Source: Hominiventricola aquisgranensis (GTDB taxonomy: Bacteria; Bacillota; Clostridia; Lachnospirales; Lachnospiraceae). Taken from it: a stretch of 64,000 nt of DNA. The stretch spans positions 124,001-188,000 of the forward strand of contig NZ_JBBMFC010000001.1 in NCBI RefSeq assembly GCF_040096225.1, in the 5' to 3' direction. The position numbers and the translations under genes were made by a program. Position 1 is the first letter of the stretch; every line of letters starts with the position of its first letter. This document shows, piece after piece, positions 25,680 to 33,817 of this stretch. The notes below the pieces were generated by a model. That model worked only from the letters and a program-made list of their open reading frames with translations, was not told the origin of the DNA and did no database searches.

Positions 25680-25723
25680 GCACAGTTTGTGGAAACAGGA
25701 AAGGAGATTTTAGGGAAAATTCC

Positions 25724-25750
25724 TTGACGGGAAAAATTATCTATGATAAT
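25724..25750 (+). promoter_or_regulatory. Promoter of the pabABC operon
   Basis: TTGACG (25724-25729) with TGATAAT at 25744-25750. The 15-base spacing to GATAAT is short; TAATCT at 25747-25752 gives 17. It faces away from the folE promoter. Confidence 0.5.
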
Positions 25751-25776
25751 CTGAATTTTACAGATTACGGACCGAA

Positions 25777-25827
25777 AGGGATAACGACTGTGCATGAAAG
25801 TGTGCGCATTCGTTATCTCTTTTTTTG
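25777..25827 (+). terminator. Leader terminator upstream of pabA
   Basis: AGGGATAACGA (25777-25787) pairs with TCGTTATCTCT (25810-25820), extended by GTGCA/TGTGC-like pairing and followed by seven T. It sits between the pab promoter and the pabA ribosome binding site, so transcription must read through it. Confidence 0.75.
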
Positions 25828-25845
25828 TAGAGAGAGGGGAAATTT

Positions 25846-26442
25846 ATGTATTTAATGATTGATAATTACGATTCGTTTGTGTATAACCTGAAAGCTTATT
25901 TTGAAGAGTTGGGGCGTGAAATTCTGGTGAAGCGTTCAGATGAGATCACGCTGGACGAGATCGAGGATCTGAAGCCAGAGGGAATCATTCTGTCGCCCGG
26001 CCCAAAGCGGCCCAGGGATGCCGCACTCTGTGTAGAGACGGTGCGCAGATTTCAGAAGCGGATTCCTATTCTGGGAGTATGTCTTGGACATCAGGTACTT
26101 GGATATTGTTCCGGCGCTACTGTGGAGAAAGGGGAACGGCCTATGCATGGAAAGGTGACGGAGGTGCATCACAAAGGTACGGGGCTGTTTGCCGGTCTTC
26201 CGGAGAGATTTCGTGTGACCCGGTATCATTCTCTGATCGTGAGGCAGGATACGCTTCCAGAAGATTATGAGGTGGACTGCCTCTCCGAGGATGGCGCAGT
26301 CATGGGCATTTCTCAGAAGGAGCATATGCTGTATGGGGTACAATTTCATCCGGAAGCGGTATTGACGGAGTATGGACACGAATTGTTGGAAAATTTCTGT
26401 AAAATTGCAGAGGGGAGAGAAGAAAATAAATATGTATCATAA
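25846..26442 (+). CDS. pabA: Aminodeoxychorismate synthase, glutamine amidotransferase component
   Basis: 198-aa class I amidotransferase supplying ammonia to PabB. Motifs: IDNYDSFVYNL, ILSPGPKRP, nucleophile elbow GVCLGHQ, and YGVQFHPEAVLTEYG with the catalytic His-Glu. It is close to TrpG, but its partner is the pabB-pabC pair and the whole stands beside the folate operon. A separate trpG lies in the trp operon, supporting a dedicated pab role. GAGAGGGG precedes the start. Confidence 0.92.
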   Translation: MYLMIDNYDSFVYNLKAYFEELGREILVKRSDEITLDEIEDLKPEGIILSPGPKRPRDAALCVETVRRFQKRIPILGVCLGHQVLGYCSGATVEKGERPMHGKVTEVHHKGTGLFAGLPERFRVTRYHSLIVRQDTLPEDYEVDCLSEDGAVMGISQKEHMLYGVQFHPEAVLTEYGHELLENFCKIAEGREENKYVS

Positions 26443-27829
26443 TAGACGGATCACCAAAAAACTGGAGCAGTATATTCCAGCAGCAAAGATTTTTGAAAAA
26501 TTTTCACAGGAAGCAGGGATTACATTTCTGGATTCATCCCTGATCAATGAGCTGGGGCAGTATTCTATCATCGGCAGAAAACCTTACGAGATATTGAAGA
26601 AAGAACAAGGACAGTTTTTTCAGAATGGATCACTGCGTACAGATACGACATTTGAAGCATATCTGAAACGGTATCTTCAGGATCATGTGGATGAAAATGA
26701 ACTGGATATCCCAATGGTGTCCGGGGCTATCGGATATCTTTCCTATGAATACGGACGGGAACTGATGGGTATAGATTCCATGGAAAAAGATCCTTGTCCG
26801 ATTCCGGAGGCGTTATTTACATTTTATGATCTGCTGATTGTGGAAGACTGTAAGAAGAAAGAAATCTATCTAAGTGCCTGCGGCATGACAGAGGATGCAC
26901 AGAAGTTGCTGGATAGAACCAGGCAGGAGATTCTGAGGCTGCAGGTAAAGGAACAGACAGAATTACAGGGAGAGGAAGATGCCGCATGGAAGGCGGTACA
27001 GATGCCGTACAAGATCAAGGTGACTCCGAATTTTGAAAAGGAAGAGTATAAGCAGGCGGTGGACCAGATGATCCAATACATCCGGGAGGGAGATATTTAC
27101 ATTGCAAATATGACGCAGCGGCTGGAAGTGGAGAGCGAAAAGGCACCGCTTGATGTATTTGTTGCTCTTCGGAAAAATAATCCGTCTCCTTTTGGCGGCT
27201 ATCTGGATTGTGGAACGTATCAGATCATCAGTGCATCACCAGAACGTTTTTTACAGATGCGGGATAAAAAGGTACAGACCAGACCTATTAAAGGAACCAG
27301 AAAACGTGGAGCGACACCGGAAGAAGATCAGATGCTTCGGAAGGAACTGGAGCAGTCCGGTAAGGACAAAAGTGAGCTTCTGATGATCGTGGATCTGGAG
27401 CGAAATGATCTGAACCGGGTATGCAGGCCAGGCAGCGTGAAAGTGACGGAGCTATTTACCGTGGAGGCATATGCTACCGTATTTCATCTGGTTTCCAATG
27501 TTGAAGGGGAACTTACAGAAGACAGAGATGTGATGGATCTGATGGAAGCTGCATTCCCGGGAGGATCTATCACCGGAGCGCCCAAATATCGCGCCATGGA
27601 GATCATTGATGAGCTTGAGCATGGAAAACGGGGACTCTATACGGGTTCTATCGGATATCTGACATTGGATGGAGCCTGTGACTTCAATATTGTAATCCGG
27701 ACGGCGGTCCATAAAAATGGACGCTATTATCTGGGAGTGGGCGGTGGCATCACCGCAGAATCTGATCTGGAATTTGAGTATGAGGAGACACTGCAGAAAG
27801 CGAAAGCAGTTCTGGAGGCATTGAAATAA
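26432..27829 (+). CDS. pabB: Aminodeoxychorismate synthase component I
   Basis: 465-aa chorismate-binding enzyme that makes 4-amino-4-deoxychorismate. The catalytic core has YIREGDIYIANMTQRL, SASPERFLQ, RPIKGTRKRG, DLERNDLNRVC, FPGGSITGAPKYRAMEII and YTGSIGYL. The Thr/Lys-rich PIKGT signature marks the PabB side of the family. It lacks the LES tryptophan-binding element seen in trpE of this window. It overlaps the pabA end by 11 bases. Confidence 0.93.
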   Translation: MYHNRRITKKLEQYIPAAKIFEKFSQEAGITFLDSSLINELGQYSIIGRKPYEILKKEQGQFFQNGSLRTDTTFEAYLKRYLQDHVDENELDIPMVSGAIGYLSYEYGRELMGIDSMEKDPCPIPEALFTFYDLLIVEDCKKKEIYLSACGMTEDAQKLLDRTRQEILRLQVKEQTELQGEEDAAWKAVQMPYKIKVTPNFEKEEYKQAVDQMIQYIREGDIYIANMTQRLEVESEKAPLDVFVALRKNNPSPFGGYLDCGTYQIISASPERFLQMRDKKVQTRPIKGTRKRGATPEEDQMLRKELEQSGKDKSELLMIVDLERNDLNRVCRPGSVKVTELFTVEAYATVFHLVSNVEGELTEDRDVMDLMEAAFPGGSITGAPKYRAMEIIDELEHGKRGLYTGSIGYLTLDGACDFNIVIRTAVHKNGRYYLGVGGGITAESDLEFEYEETLQKAKAVLEALK

Positions 27830-27838
27830 AAGGAGAAC

Positions 27839-28567
27839 ATGATGGAGATTACACTGGATGAAGGTTACAGTTTTGGTTTGGGGGCATTTGAGACGATTGC
27901 AGTGAAAGATGGAAAGCTGATCTTTCTTGACCGACACCTTCGGCGGCTTGATCGGGCACTGCATTTTCTGAAGATCGGAACACTGGATGAGCGTGGAATC
28001 ACAGAAAAACAGGTGATAGATTATGTGAAACAGCAAAAACTTACAGATGGCGCGTGTAAGTTGACAGTTTCTAAAGAAAATGTAGTATTTCAACAAAGAC
28101 AGAATCCATATACTGATGACATTCGTAGAACAGGATTTGTGATGGATTTCAGCTCGGTTCGAAGAAATGAGACCTCACCGTTGACAGCTTATAAGACGCT
28201 GAATTACGGGGACTGCATTCTGGAAAACAGACAGGCTCATGGATTGGGAATGAATGAGAGGATCTTTCTGAATACGAAAGGGCAGATCAGCGAGGGAACC
28301 GTCAGCAATATATTCTTTGTGAGAAACGGGAAGCTGTATACACCGGATCTGTCCTGCGGATTGCTTCCTGGAATTCTGCGGGAGTATCTGTGCGAGACGG
28401 AGAATGTGGAGGAGGCAGTCATTTATCCAGCAGAGTTAGGGCAGTATGAGGAATGTTTTGTAACGAATTCTCTGATGGGGATCATGCCGGTTAATCAGTT
28501 AGGAGAGTGGAAGTCTGAAAGCCGGGAGGTCACAAATCAGCTGTTGAAGAAGTATGAAAGTATATGA
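27839..28567 (+). CDS. pabC: Aminodeoxychorismate lyase (class IV aminotransferase fold)
   Basis: 242-aa PLP enzyme releasing p-aminobenzoate and pyruvate from ADC. It has the class IV start FGLGAFETI, the catalytic Lys region TAYKTLNYGD, NTKGQISEGTVSNIFF and NSLMGIMPV. AAAAGGAG lies three bases before a first ATG and six before a second (27842), so either may be used. Completes the pabA-B-C set feeding folP. Confidence 0.9.
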   Translation: MMEITLDEGYSFGLGAFETIAVKDGKLIFLDRHLRRLDRALHFLKIGTLDERGITEKQVIDYVKQQKLTDGACKLTVSKENVVFQQRQNPYTDDIRRTGFVMDFSSVRRNETSPLTAYKTLNYGDCILENRQAHGLGMNERIFLNTKGQISEGTVSNIFFVRNGKLYTPDLSCGLLPGILREYLCETENVEEAVIYPAELGQYEECFVTNSLMGIMPVNQLGEWKSESREVTNQLLKKYESI

Positions 28568-28681
28568 CAATTGTTCTGAGTTGCGTTTGTGTTGAGAAAA
28601 ATATGAATATCAGTTGATGATTCTTCCGAGGATATCAGTTACAATGGAATAAGATAATCTTGACTTACGGAGGATGACGGA

Positions 28682-30016
28682 ATGATTTATAACACGTATG
28701 AACTGATATGGCTGTTTCTGATCTATTCGTTTCTGGGCTGGATGCTGGAGACAATACTGGCTGCGACAGAACAAAGACGCTTTGTAAACAGAGGATTGAT
28801 CAATGGTCCATTATGTACGATCTATGGTGTTCCAATCGTAATACTGACCATATTCGGACAGGAATTGCCGCTGTTCTGGCTGTTCCTGGGAGCCATGATC
28901 GTGGCGACAGTCACGGAATGGATCAGTGGACATATGATCGAACGGTTTTACCATGAGAGATGGTGGGACTATTCCAACGTAAAATGGAATCTGGACGGTT
29001 ATATCTGTCTTCCGGCATCCTTAGTCTGGGGTGTTCTGGGGACGATCAGCATGCGCTGGGGAAATGGTCTGTTGATCCGGCTCTATGGATTCCTGCCTGA
29101 GGGAATCGGACATCTGCTGGTGTGGATACTGGCAGGAATGCTGGTGCTGGATGTGACAGCTACCATATTTGCTTTGTCGGGTATTGGCCGAAGCACGCAG
29201 AAGTGGGAGGCAGTAGATTCATGGTTTACCAGCATTAGTCTGCGGATTGGTCAGTGGTTGTACGGACATGTGGATCGAAGAATTCACAGAGCATATCCAA
29301 AGACTGTGCGGGTTGAGAAGCCGCAGCGGGATAAGACCGTATTTGCAGCAGGCTGCTGCATGCAGAAGCTGGTGTGGCTGTTCTTTATCGGGTGTCTGCT
29401 TGGCGATATCACAGAGACGATCTTCTGCAGGATCACTGCAGGCGTGTGGATGAGCCGGAGCAGTCTGGTGTGGGGACCCTTCAGCATTGTGTGGGGATTT
29501 GCTATTGCAGCGGTGACGGATCTTCTTTATAAATACAAAGACCGGTCTGACCGTTTCCTGTTTTTAATGGGGACAGCGCTGGGTGGCGCTTACGAATATC
29601 TGTGCAGCGTGTTGTCAGAGATGGTATTTGGAACCGTTTTCTGGGATTACAGTGAGATCCCGTTCAATCTGGGCGGAAGAATCAATCTTCTGTACTGTTT
29701 TTTCTGGGGATTTGCAGCAGTGGCCTGGTTCAAGATTTTCTATCCAGTGATCTCTGGATGGATCGAAAAATTACCCATCTGTGCAGGACGGATCCTGACA
29801 TGGGTGATCGTGGTCTTTATGTGCTGTAATATGGCTGTATCGACCATGGCTCTGATCCGCAGTAATGAGCGGAGCCAGGGAATTCCAGCCACACAGAGCT
29901 GGCAGCAGACCATGGATGAACGGTTTCCTGATGAAAGAATGGAGAAGATCTATCCCAATGCCATAAAAGTGGGTATGCAGGTGGATAATAAGAGGAGGAC
30001 AGACGGATGGAAGTAG
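28682..30016 (+). CDS. CmpB-like putative ABC transporter membrane protein, tandem duplicated
   Basis: 444-aa protein of the PF06541-type family. Two related halves: LFLIYSFLGWMLETILAA with RGLINGPLCTIYGVP near the start, and WLFFIGCLLGDITETIF with SSLVWGPFSIVWGF at about 240-285. Both are followed by the family WWDYSNVKWNLDGYI / WDYSEIPFNLGGRI element. About ten membrane helices are predicted. Its ABC role is only a family label and no ATPase is adjacent. It overlaps the next gene by 10 bases. Confidence 0.83.
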   Translation: MIYNTYELIWLFLIYSFLGWMLETILAATEQRRFVNRGLINGPLCTIYGVPIVILTIFGQELPLFWLFLGAMIVATVTEWISGHMIERFYHERWWDYSNVKWNLDGYICLPASLVWGVLGTISMRWGNGLLIRLYGFLPEGIGHLLVWILAGMLVLDVTATIFALSGIGRSTQKWEAVDSWFTSISLRIGQWLYGHVDRRIHRAYPKTVRVEKPQRDKTVFAAGCCMQKLVWLFFIGCLLGDITETIFCRITAGVWMSRSSLVWGPFSIVWGFAIAAVTDLLYKYKDRSDRFLFLMGTALGGAYEYLCSVLSEMVFGTVFWDYSEIPFNLGGRINLLYCFFWGFAAVAWFKIFYPVISGWIEKLPICAGRILTWVIVVFMCCNMAVSTMALIRSNERSQGIPATQSWQQTMDERFPDERMEKIYPNAIKVGMQVDNKRRTDGWK

Positions 30017-30417
30017 GACTGGCATTGACATTGTGTGGACTTGGGGTCGCATTTTGGATTCCGGCAACCATATTGGGCATAATTTTGAAAAGCCGGACAC
30101 AGAAATGTACGGCGGATGCACAGGCAAAGGTGATGCGGATCAATGTACATAATTCCAGTGACAGCGGACTGCAATATCATCCAGTGTACGAATATTATGC
30201 GGCGGGTGAGTATTATACTTCGGAAGGTGCATATCTCAGCGGTCGTGTTCCGGAAGTGGGAGAAACTATCTGGATCAAATACAATCCGGACAAGCCGAAG
30301 CAGTCCTATATTCCGGGATATGATAATAAAGTTTATAAGATTCTGACCATTGTATTTGGACTGATTGGAGCAGTGCCGATTCTGGTATGCATTGGTATTG
30401 CAATTTGGGTGTTATAA
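30007..30417 (+). CDS. DUF3592-like membrane protein
   Basis: 136-aa protein with an N-terminal membrane helix (about 4-26), a soluble beta domain (AKVMRINVHNSSDSGLQYHPVYEYYAAG) containing GETIWIKYNPDKPKQSYI, and a C-terminal helix. This fits DUF3592, whose function is unknown. It overlaps the upstream membrane-protein gene and is likely co-transcribed. Confidence 0.65.
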   Translation: MEVGLALTLCGLGVAFWIPATILGIILKSRTQKCTADAQAKVMRINVHNSSDSGLQYHPVYEYYAAGEYYTSEGAYLSGRVPEVGETIWIKYNPDKPKQSYIPGYDNKVYKILTIVFGLIGAVPILVCIGIAIWVL

Positions 30418-30419
30418 GA

Positions 30420-30869
30420 ATGAAAAAATATATTTCTCTTGTGATTTTTCTTTGCTTAATCGTAGTTTCCGGCGTTACCTATTATAAGAAAATGAATTTG
30501 CTTTCGCTTCCAGAGGAAGAAACAGTAGAATATGCAGAAATCAGCTATGGAATCTCGGATGAAGATCCGATTTATCGCATTACGGACGAAGAGAAGATTG
30601 CTGAGCTATTTGATCTTGTTGATATGGAAAGCTGGAAAAAGACAAATTATGTGATGGAATACAGTCCGTTGGAATATGTGTTTTTTGAAGAAACACCCTA
30701 TCGGTGGGAAATAGGCATTTCAGAAAATAAGGACGGAACGGTTTGCTATCAGGTATCTGTCTATGAAAATAATGAGCCTGTTTTTCCTGGAGGGCACTAT
30801 TTCATATCTGCTGATTCGGATAAATATGAAGATGTGATTCACACATTGAAAATAATACAGCCGAATTAA
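30420..30869 (+). CDS. Hypothetical single-pass or secreted protein
   Basis: 149-aa protein with an N-terminal hydrophobic segment (KKYISLVIFLCLIVVSGVTYY) acting as anchor or signal, then an acidic soluble domain (EETVEYAEISYGISDEDP). No lipobox and no recognised domain. It starts two bases after the previous stop without a strong ribosome site, suggesting coupled translation. Function unknown. Confidence 0.6.
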   Translation: MKKYISLVIFLCLIVVSGVTYYKKMNLLSLPEEETVEYAEISYGISDEDPIYRITDEEKIAELFDLVDMESWKKTNYVMEYSPLEYVFFEETPYRWEIGISENKDGTVCYQVSVYENNEPVFPGGHYFISADSDKYEDVIHTLKIIQPN

Positions 30870-31198
30870 AAAAATGAGAGATGAGGACTGTTCATAAATC
30901 TTGGAGCGTTTATGCCTTTTTAATAAAACTTTGATTGACAGACAACAAAAAGTATCATAGAATAATACCAACATCTGAGATTTCTATATGCGAGCATATC
31001 CGGCATTTCGCCGAATTTTCAGAAGTGAGAACTGAATAAGGCGAGTTGGATAGCATGAGCAGCAGATGAAGGATCTTCTATATCCAGCTTCGCAAGAGTA
31101 GAGGAATATGGGAAGCAAAGAAGAACCAATGGTAGCATATTATGAAGAGAAAAACCGTGGGATGCATCCGAGAGTCTGCATGAATTGCTGGATTTTAC
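30870..31198. other. Gene-poor AT-rich stretch with an orphan promoter
   Basis: No convincing gene. A near-consensus promoter (TTGACA 30935-30940, 17 bases, TAGAAT 30958-30963) points into the decayed gene downstream. Fragments such as GCAGATGAAGGATCTTC near 31060 may be eroded coding sequence. Confidence 0.5.
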
Positions 31199-31559
31199 CG
31201 ATGTGCGGAGAATTTCAGAAAATTTGTTACAGATTATAAGATTCATGTAATTATCAATGCTTTGGCACACAGAGATTATAGTATTCATTCAGAAGGAATG
31301 CCCATTCAACTTATCATGTTTGAAGACAGGCTGGAAATTCATAACCCAGGTGGTATTTATGGACGTATCCGTATTGATCAACTTGGAAAGGTTCAGCCGG
31401 ACACCACGAACAAGAAAGGAAATCTGTGAGTATCTTGGCTTGACCTCCGTTACTTATGCAATACAAAGCAGAGTGTTTCCGTTAGTGGAGACTGGACAGA
31501 TTAAGATGAGCATTCCCGAAAAACCAAAGAGCCCGAAACAGTTATTTTACAGTGAATAA
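31199..31559 (+). pseudogene. Remnant of an AlbA_2/RecG-like ATP-binding protein
   Basis: A frame near 31250-31429 encodes VIINALAHRDYSIHSEG, then FEDRLEIHNPGGIYG, which are the hallmark motifs of the HATPase_c_4 part of these predicted regulators. It ends at TGA (31427-31429). The following frame, shifted by one, encodes the winged-helix end of the same type of protein (EICEYLGLTSVTYAIQ, then VETGQIKMSIPEKPKS). The N-terminal domain and middle are missing. A frameshift plus deletions mark it as decayed. Confidence 0.7.
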
Positions 31560-31561
31560 TT

Positions 31562-32014
31562 ATGAAAATATTTGTAGATGCAGATGCCTGCCCGGTGGTG
31601 GGCATCGTAGAAGAGCTTGCAAAAAAATATACGATTCCGGTGACCTTGTTATGTGACACCAACCATGTGATTTCCTCCGATTACAGCGAAGTTATTGTGG
31701 TGGGAGCAGGTGCAGATGCGGTGGATTATAAGCTGATCAGCATTTGTCACAAAGGAGATATGGTGGTCTCGCAGGACTACGGAGTGGCAGCCATGGCACT
31801 TGGGAAGGGCGCTTATGCAATCCATCAGTCTGGAAAATGGTACACCAACGAAAATATTGACCAGATGCTCATGGAACGCCATCTGAATAAAAAAGCCAGA
31901 AGAGCCTCACAGAAAAATCACCTGAAAGGTCCGAAGAAAAGAACTGCAGAAGACGATGAATATTTCAGGGAATCTTTTGAGAAAATGATTTTGAAAGTGA
32001 TGGAAAGGGAATAA
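31562..32014 (+). CDS. YaiI/YqxD family protein (DUF188)
   Basis: 150-aa protein with the family start MKIFVDADACPVV and the later GDMVVSQDYGVAAMAL and HQSGKWYTNENID. The fold is PIN-like with conserved Asp residues (D6, D8), so a nuclease role is possible, but none is established. It begins two bases after the pseudogene stop. The Lys/Arg-rich C-terminus (KKARRASQKNHLKGPKKR) may bind nucleic acid. Confidence 0.88.
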   Translation: MKIFVDADACPVVGIVEELAKKYTIPVTLLCDTNHVISSDYSEVIVVGAGADAVDYKLISICHKGDMVVSQDYGVAAMALGKGAYAIHQSGKWYTNENIDQMLMERHLNKKARRASQKNHLKGPKKRTAEDDEYFRESFEKMILKVMERE

Positions 32015-32016
32015 AC

Positions 32017-32115
32017 TATACCTGAAAGGGTATAATTATAGGAATAAACAAAAAAATATACCCGAACGGGACTAAAAAACACTTGGATACTTGAAAATAT
32101 ACCCGAACGGGACTA
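32017..32115. promoter_or_regulatory. Three evenly spaced HipB-type operators
   Basis: Site 1 TATACCTGAAAGGGTATA (32017-32034) is a perfect palindrome. Sites 2 (32057-32074) and 3 (32098-32115) share TATACCCGAACGGGACTA exactly. Starts are 40 and 41 bases apart, about four helical turns, so dimers would lie on one DNA face. Site 3 sits inside the hipB promoter. Confidence 0.82.
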
Positions 32116-32119
32116 TTAT
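32091..32119 (+). promoter_or_regulatory. Promoter of the hipBST operon
   Basis: TTGAAA (32091-32096), 17 bases filled by operator 3, TATTAT (32114-32119). The predicted start falls at about 32126, directly at the hipB ATG. Confidence 0.72.
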
Positions 32120-32126
32120 AGATAGT

Positions 32127-32327
32127 ATGAATAGAATTGGTGAATATATAAAACAGGAGAGAAAAAAGGCAGGGTTGACCCAGGAAGAATTTGCAATGCG
32201 TTCAGGGCTGGGACTTCGGTTTGTTCGTGAACTGGAACAGGGAAAGGAGACTGTGCGTCTGGATAAAGTAAATCAGGCATTGGCAATGTTTGGAAAAGAA
32301 GCTGTACCGGGAAAAAAGGAGGAATAA
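32127..32327 (+). CDS. hipB: HipB-like XRE antitoxin/repressor
   Basis: 66-aa protein made almost wholly of an XRE helix-turn-helix (KKAGLTQEEFAMRSGLGLRFVRELEQGKETVRLDKV). It should bind the operators just upstream and repress its own operon. No ribosome binding site precedes the ATG, and the predicted transcription start is within a base or two of it. In-frame TTG at 32091 lies in the -35 box and is not a credible start. Confidence 0.87.
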   Translation: MNRIGEYIKQERKKAGLTQEEFAMRSGLGLRFVRELEQGKETVRLDKVNQALAMFGKEAVPGKKEE

Positions 32328-32330
32328 CAG

Positions 32331-32663
32331 GTGGAGTCAGAATATAGAAGAGGTTATGTATATATTCAAAATCATTTTGCCGGAATCATTGCTGAGACAG
32401 AAGAGGGATATATCTTTTCCTATGATAAGGAATATTTGTCAAGAGAGGATGCAGTAGCAGTCAGTTTGACTTTACCTTTGAGAGACGAACCATATGAGAC
32501 AACGATATTTTTTCCCTTTTTTGATGGATTAATACCAGAAGGATGGCTTTTGGGAGTTGTCAGTCGTAACTGGAAAATAAATCAGAAAGACAGATTTGGG
32601 TTGTTATTGCTGGCATGTAAAGATTGCATCGGAGATGTGTGCATCAGAGGAGAAAAAATATGA
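32331..32663 (+). CDS. hipS: HipS-like protein (free HipA N-terminal subdomain)
   Basis: 110-aa protein matching only the N-terminal subdomain of HipA: AGIIAETEEGYIFSYDKEYL, AVSLTLPLRDEPYE and FFDGLIPEGWLLG, ending before the kinase core. In three-gene HipBST systems the separate HipS neutralises the kinase. It starts at GTG with AAGGAGG upstream, three bases after hipB. It overlaps the kinase gene by 4 bases (ATGA). It could be read as a split hipA, but the order and tidy coupling favour HipS. Confidence 0.83.
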   Translation: MESEYRRGYVYIQNHFAGIIAETEEGYIFSYDKEYLSREDAVAVSLTLPLRDEPYETTIFFPFFDGLIPEGWLLGVVSRNWKINQKDRFGLLLLACKDCIGDVCIRGEKI

Positions 32664-33622
32664 GATGTCTGTGTTGTGGGAAAACGATAACAGAAAATGC
32701 GTCCACAAGAGAAAAAGAATGGTGCTGGCATAAGAAGTGTGTAAAAAAATTTTTTCATACAGATGAATTGCCGGTTCTGGATATTACAAAGGAACAACTG
32801 GAAATACTGGCAGATGAAACTGTAAATGAAGGACTGACTGTGCCTGGTGTACAGAAAAAACTGTCATTACATTTGTCGACAGATATGCAATCACGCCTCA
32901 CAATCGTTGACTATCCAACAGGATATATTTTGAAGCCACAGACAGAAGACTTTGAAAATATGCCAGAGTACGAGGATCTTGCTATGCGGCTTGTAGAAAT
33001 TATGGGAATTCAAACTGTACCGCATGCATTGATAAAGTTGGATCATGAATATGCATATATTACAAAAAGAATTGACAGAGAGATTACAGAAGAAAATGTG
33101 AATTTATACGCAATGGAAGATTTTTGCCAGCTATCCAGACGTCTAACACAGGATAAATATAAGGGGTCATATGAAAACTGTGGACGTATTGTAAAGAGAT
33201 ATTCCAGTATGCCTGGTCTGGATCTGACAGAAATGTATCTGCGAGTGGCTGCTGCTTTTGTGGTAGGAAATTCTGATATGCATTTGAAGAACTTCTCGTT
33301 GATAGAAAATATGCCTGGAAGTAGGATATTTCAGCTATCAAAAGCATATGATATGCTTCCTGTAAATGTAATTATGCCAGAGGATAAAGAACAGATGGCA
33401 CTGACAATCAATGGGAAAAAACGTAATATTCATAAAAAAGAATTTCGAAAACTGGCGGAGTCTTACGAAATTTCACCAAAAGCTGCGGAAAATATGCTGA
33501 AGAAAATCTGCCGAATGGAAAATAAACTTCTTGATCAGGTAGAGGGAGCCTATTTATCTAAGGAGCAGAAAGAACAGGTGAGCCAGTTGGTTCATGAGAG
33601 AATCAAAACCCTGAGCTTATGA
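32660..33622 (+). CDS. hipT: HipT-like serine/threonine kinase toxin with N-terminal zinc-type site
   Basis: 320-aa HipA-family kinase lacking the N-terminal subdomain that is the separate upstream gene. The start has C3-x2-C6 and H24-x2-C27, a likely metal site. The Gly-rich loop TVPGVQKKLS (60-69), ILKP (K92), catalytic GNSDMHLKN (D206, K210, N211) and metal-binding AYDMLP (D231) are intact, so the kinase should be active. HipT and HipA phosphorylate aminoacyl-tRNA synthetases; the target here is unknown, though hisS and aspS lie directly downstream. The loop lacks the SxS autophosphorylation pair described for E. coli HipT. Confidence 0.86.
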   Translation: MRCLCCGKTITENASTREKEWCWHKKCVKKFFHTDELPVLDITKEQLEILADETVNEGLTVPGVQKKLSLHLSTDMQSRLTIVDYPTGYILKPQTEDFENMPEYEDLAMRLVEIMGIQTVPHALIKLDHEYAYITKRIDREITEENVNLYAMEDFCQLSRRLTQDKYKGSYENCGRIVKRYSSMPGLDLTEMYLRVAAAFVVGNSDMHLKNFSLIENMPGSRIFQLSKAYDMLPVNVIMPEDKEQMALTINGKKRNIHKKEFRKLAESYEISPKAAENMLKKICRMENKLLDQVEGAYLSKEQKEQVSQLVHERIKTLSL

Positions 33623-33705
33623 ATCTTTAGTCCAATACATGTCATACAAGCTTTTATTTCATGCACAGCTTCCTCGCATAACTCCTCTTTTTTACAGCAC
33701 AAATC

Positions 33706-33734
33706 TTGACACGCCGAACCGCAAACTTTATAAT
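33706..33734 (+). promoter_or_regulatory. Consensus promoter of hisS-aspS
   Basis: TTGACA (33706-33711), 17 bases, TATAAT (33729-33734), a perfect sigma-A promoter. The leader to hisS is about 75 bases with no T-box seen. Confidence 0.85.
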
Positions 33735-33817
33735 ATCTAATGTATGCCTATATCGCAGACAAATGCTTGTCTGCATGATTATAGAGGAGACTAAGGAACA
33801 AGAAAGGAATCAACACC

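Noticed and set aside
30935..30963. Near-consensus promoter as evidence of a functional gene at 30964-31198
   Set aside because: No open frame with family motifs follows before the decayed gene, so it is kept only as a relic promoter.
32331..33622. Reading hipS and hipT as one frameshifted hipA
   Set aside because: Each has its own start signal, a 4-base coupled overlap, and the lengths match the free HipS and HipT of three-gene systems.
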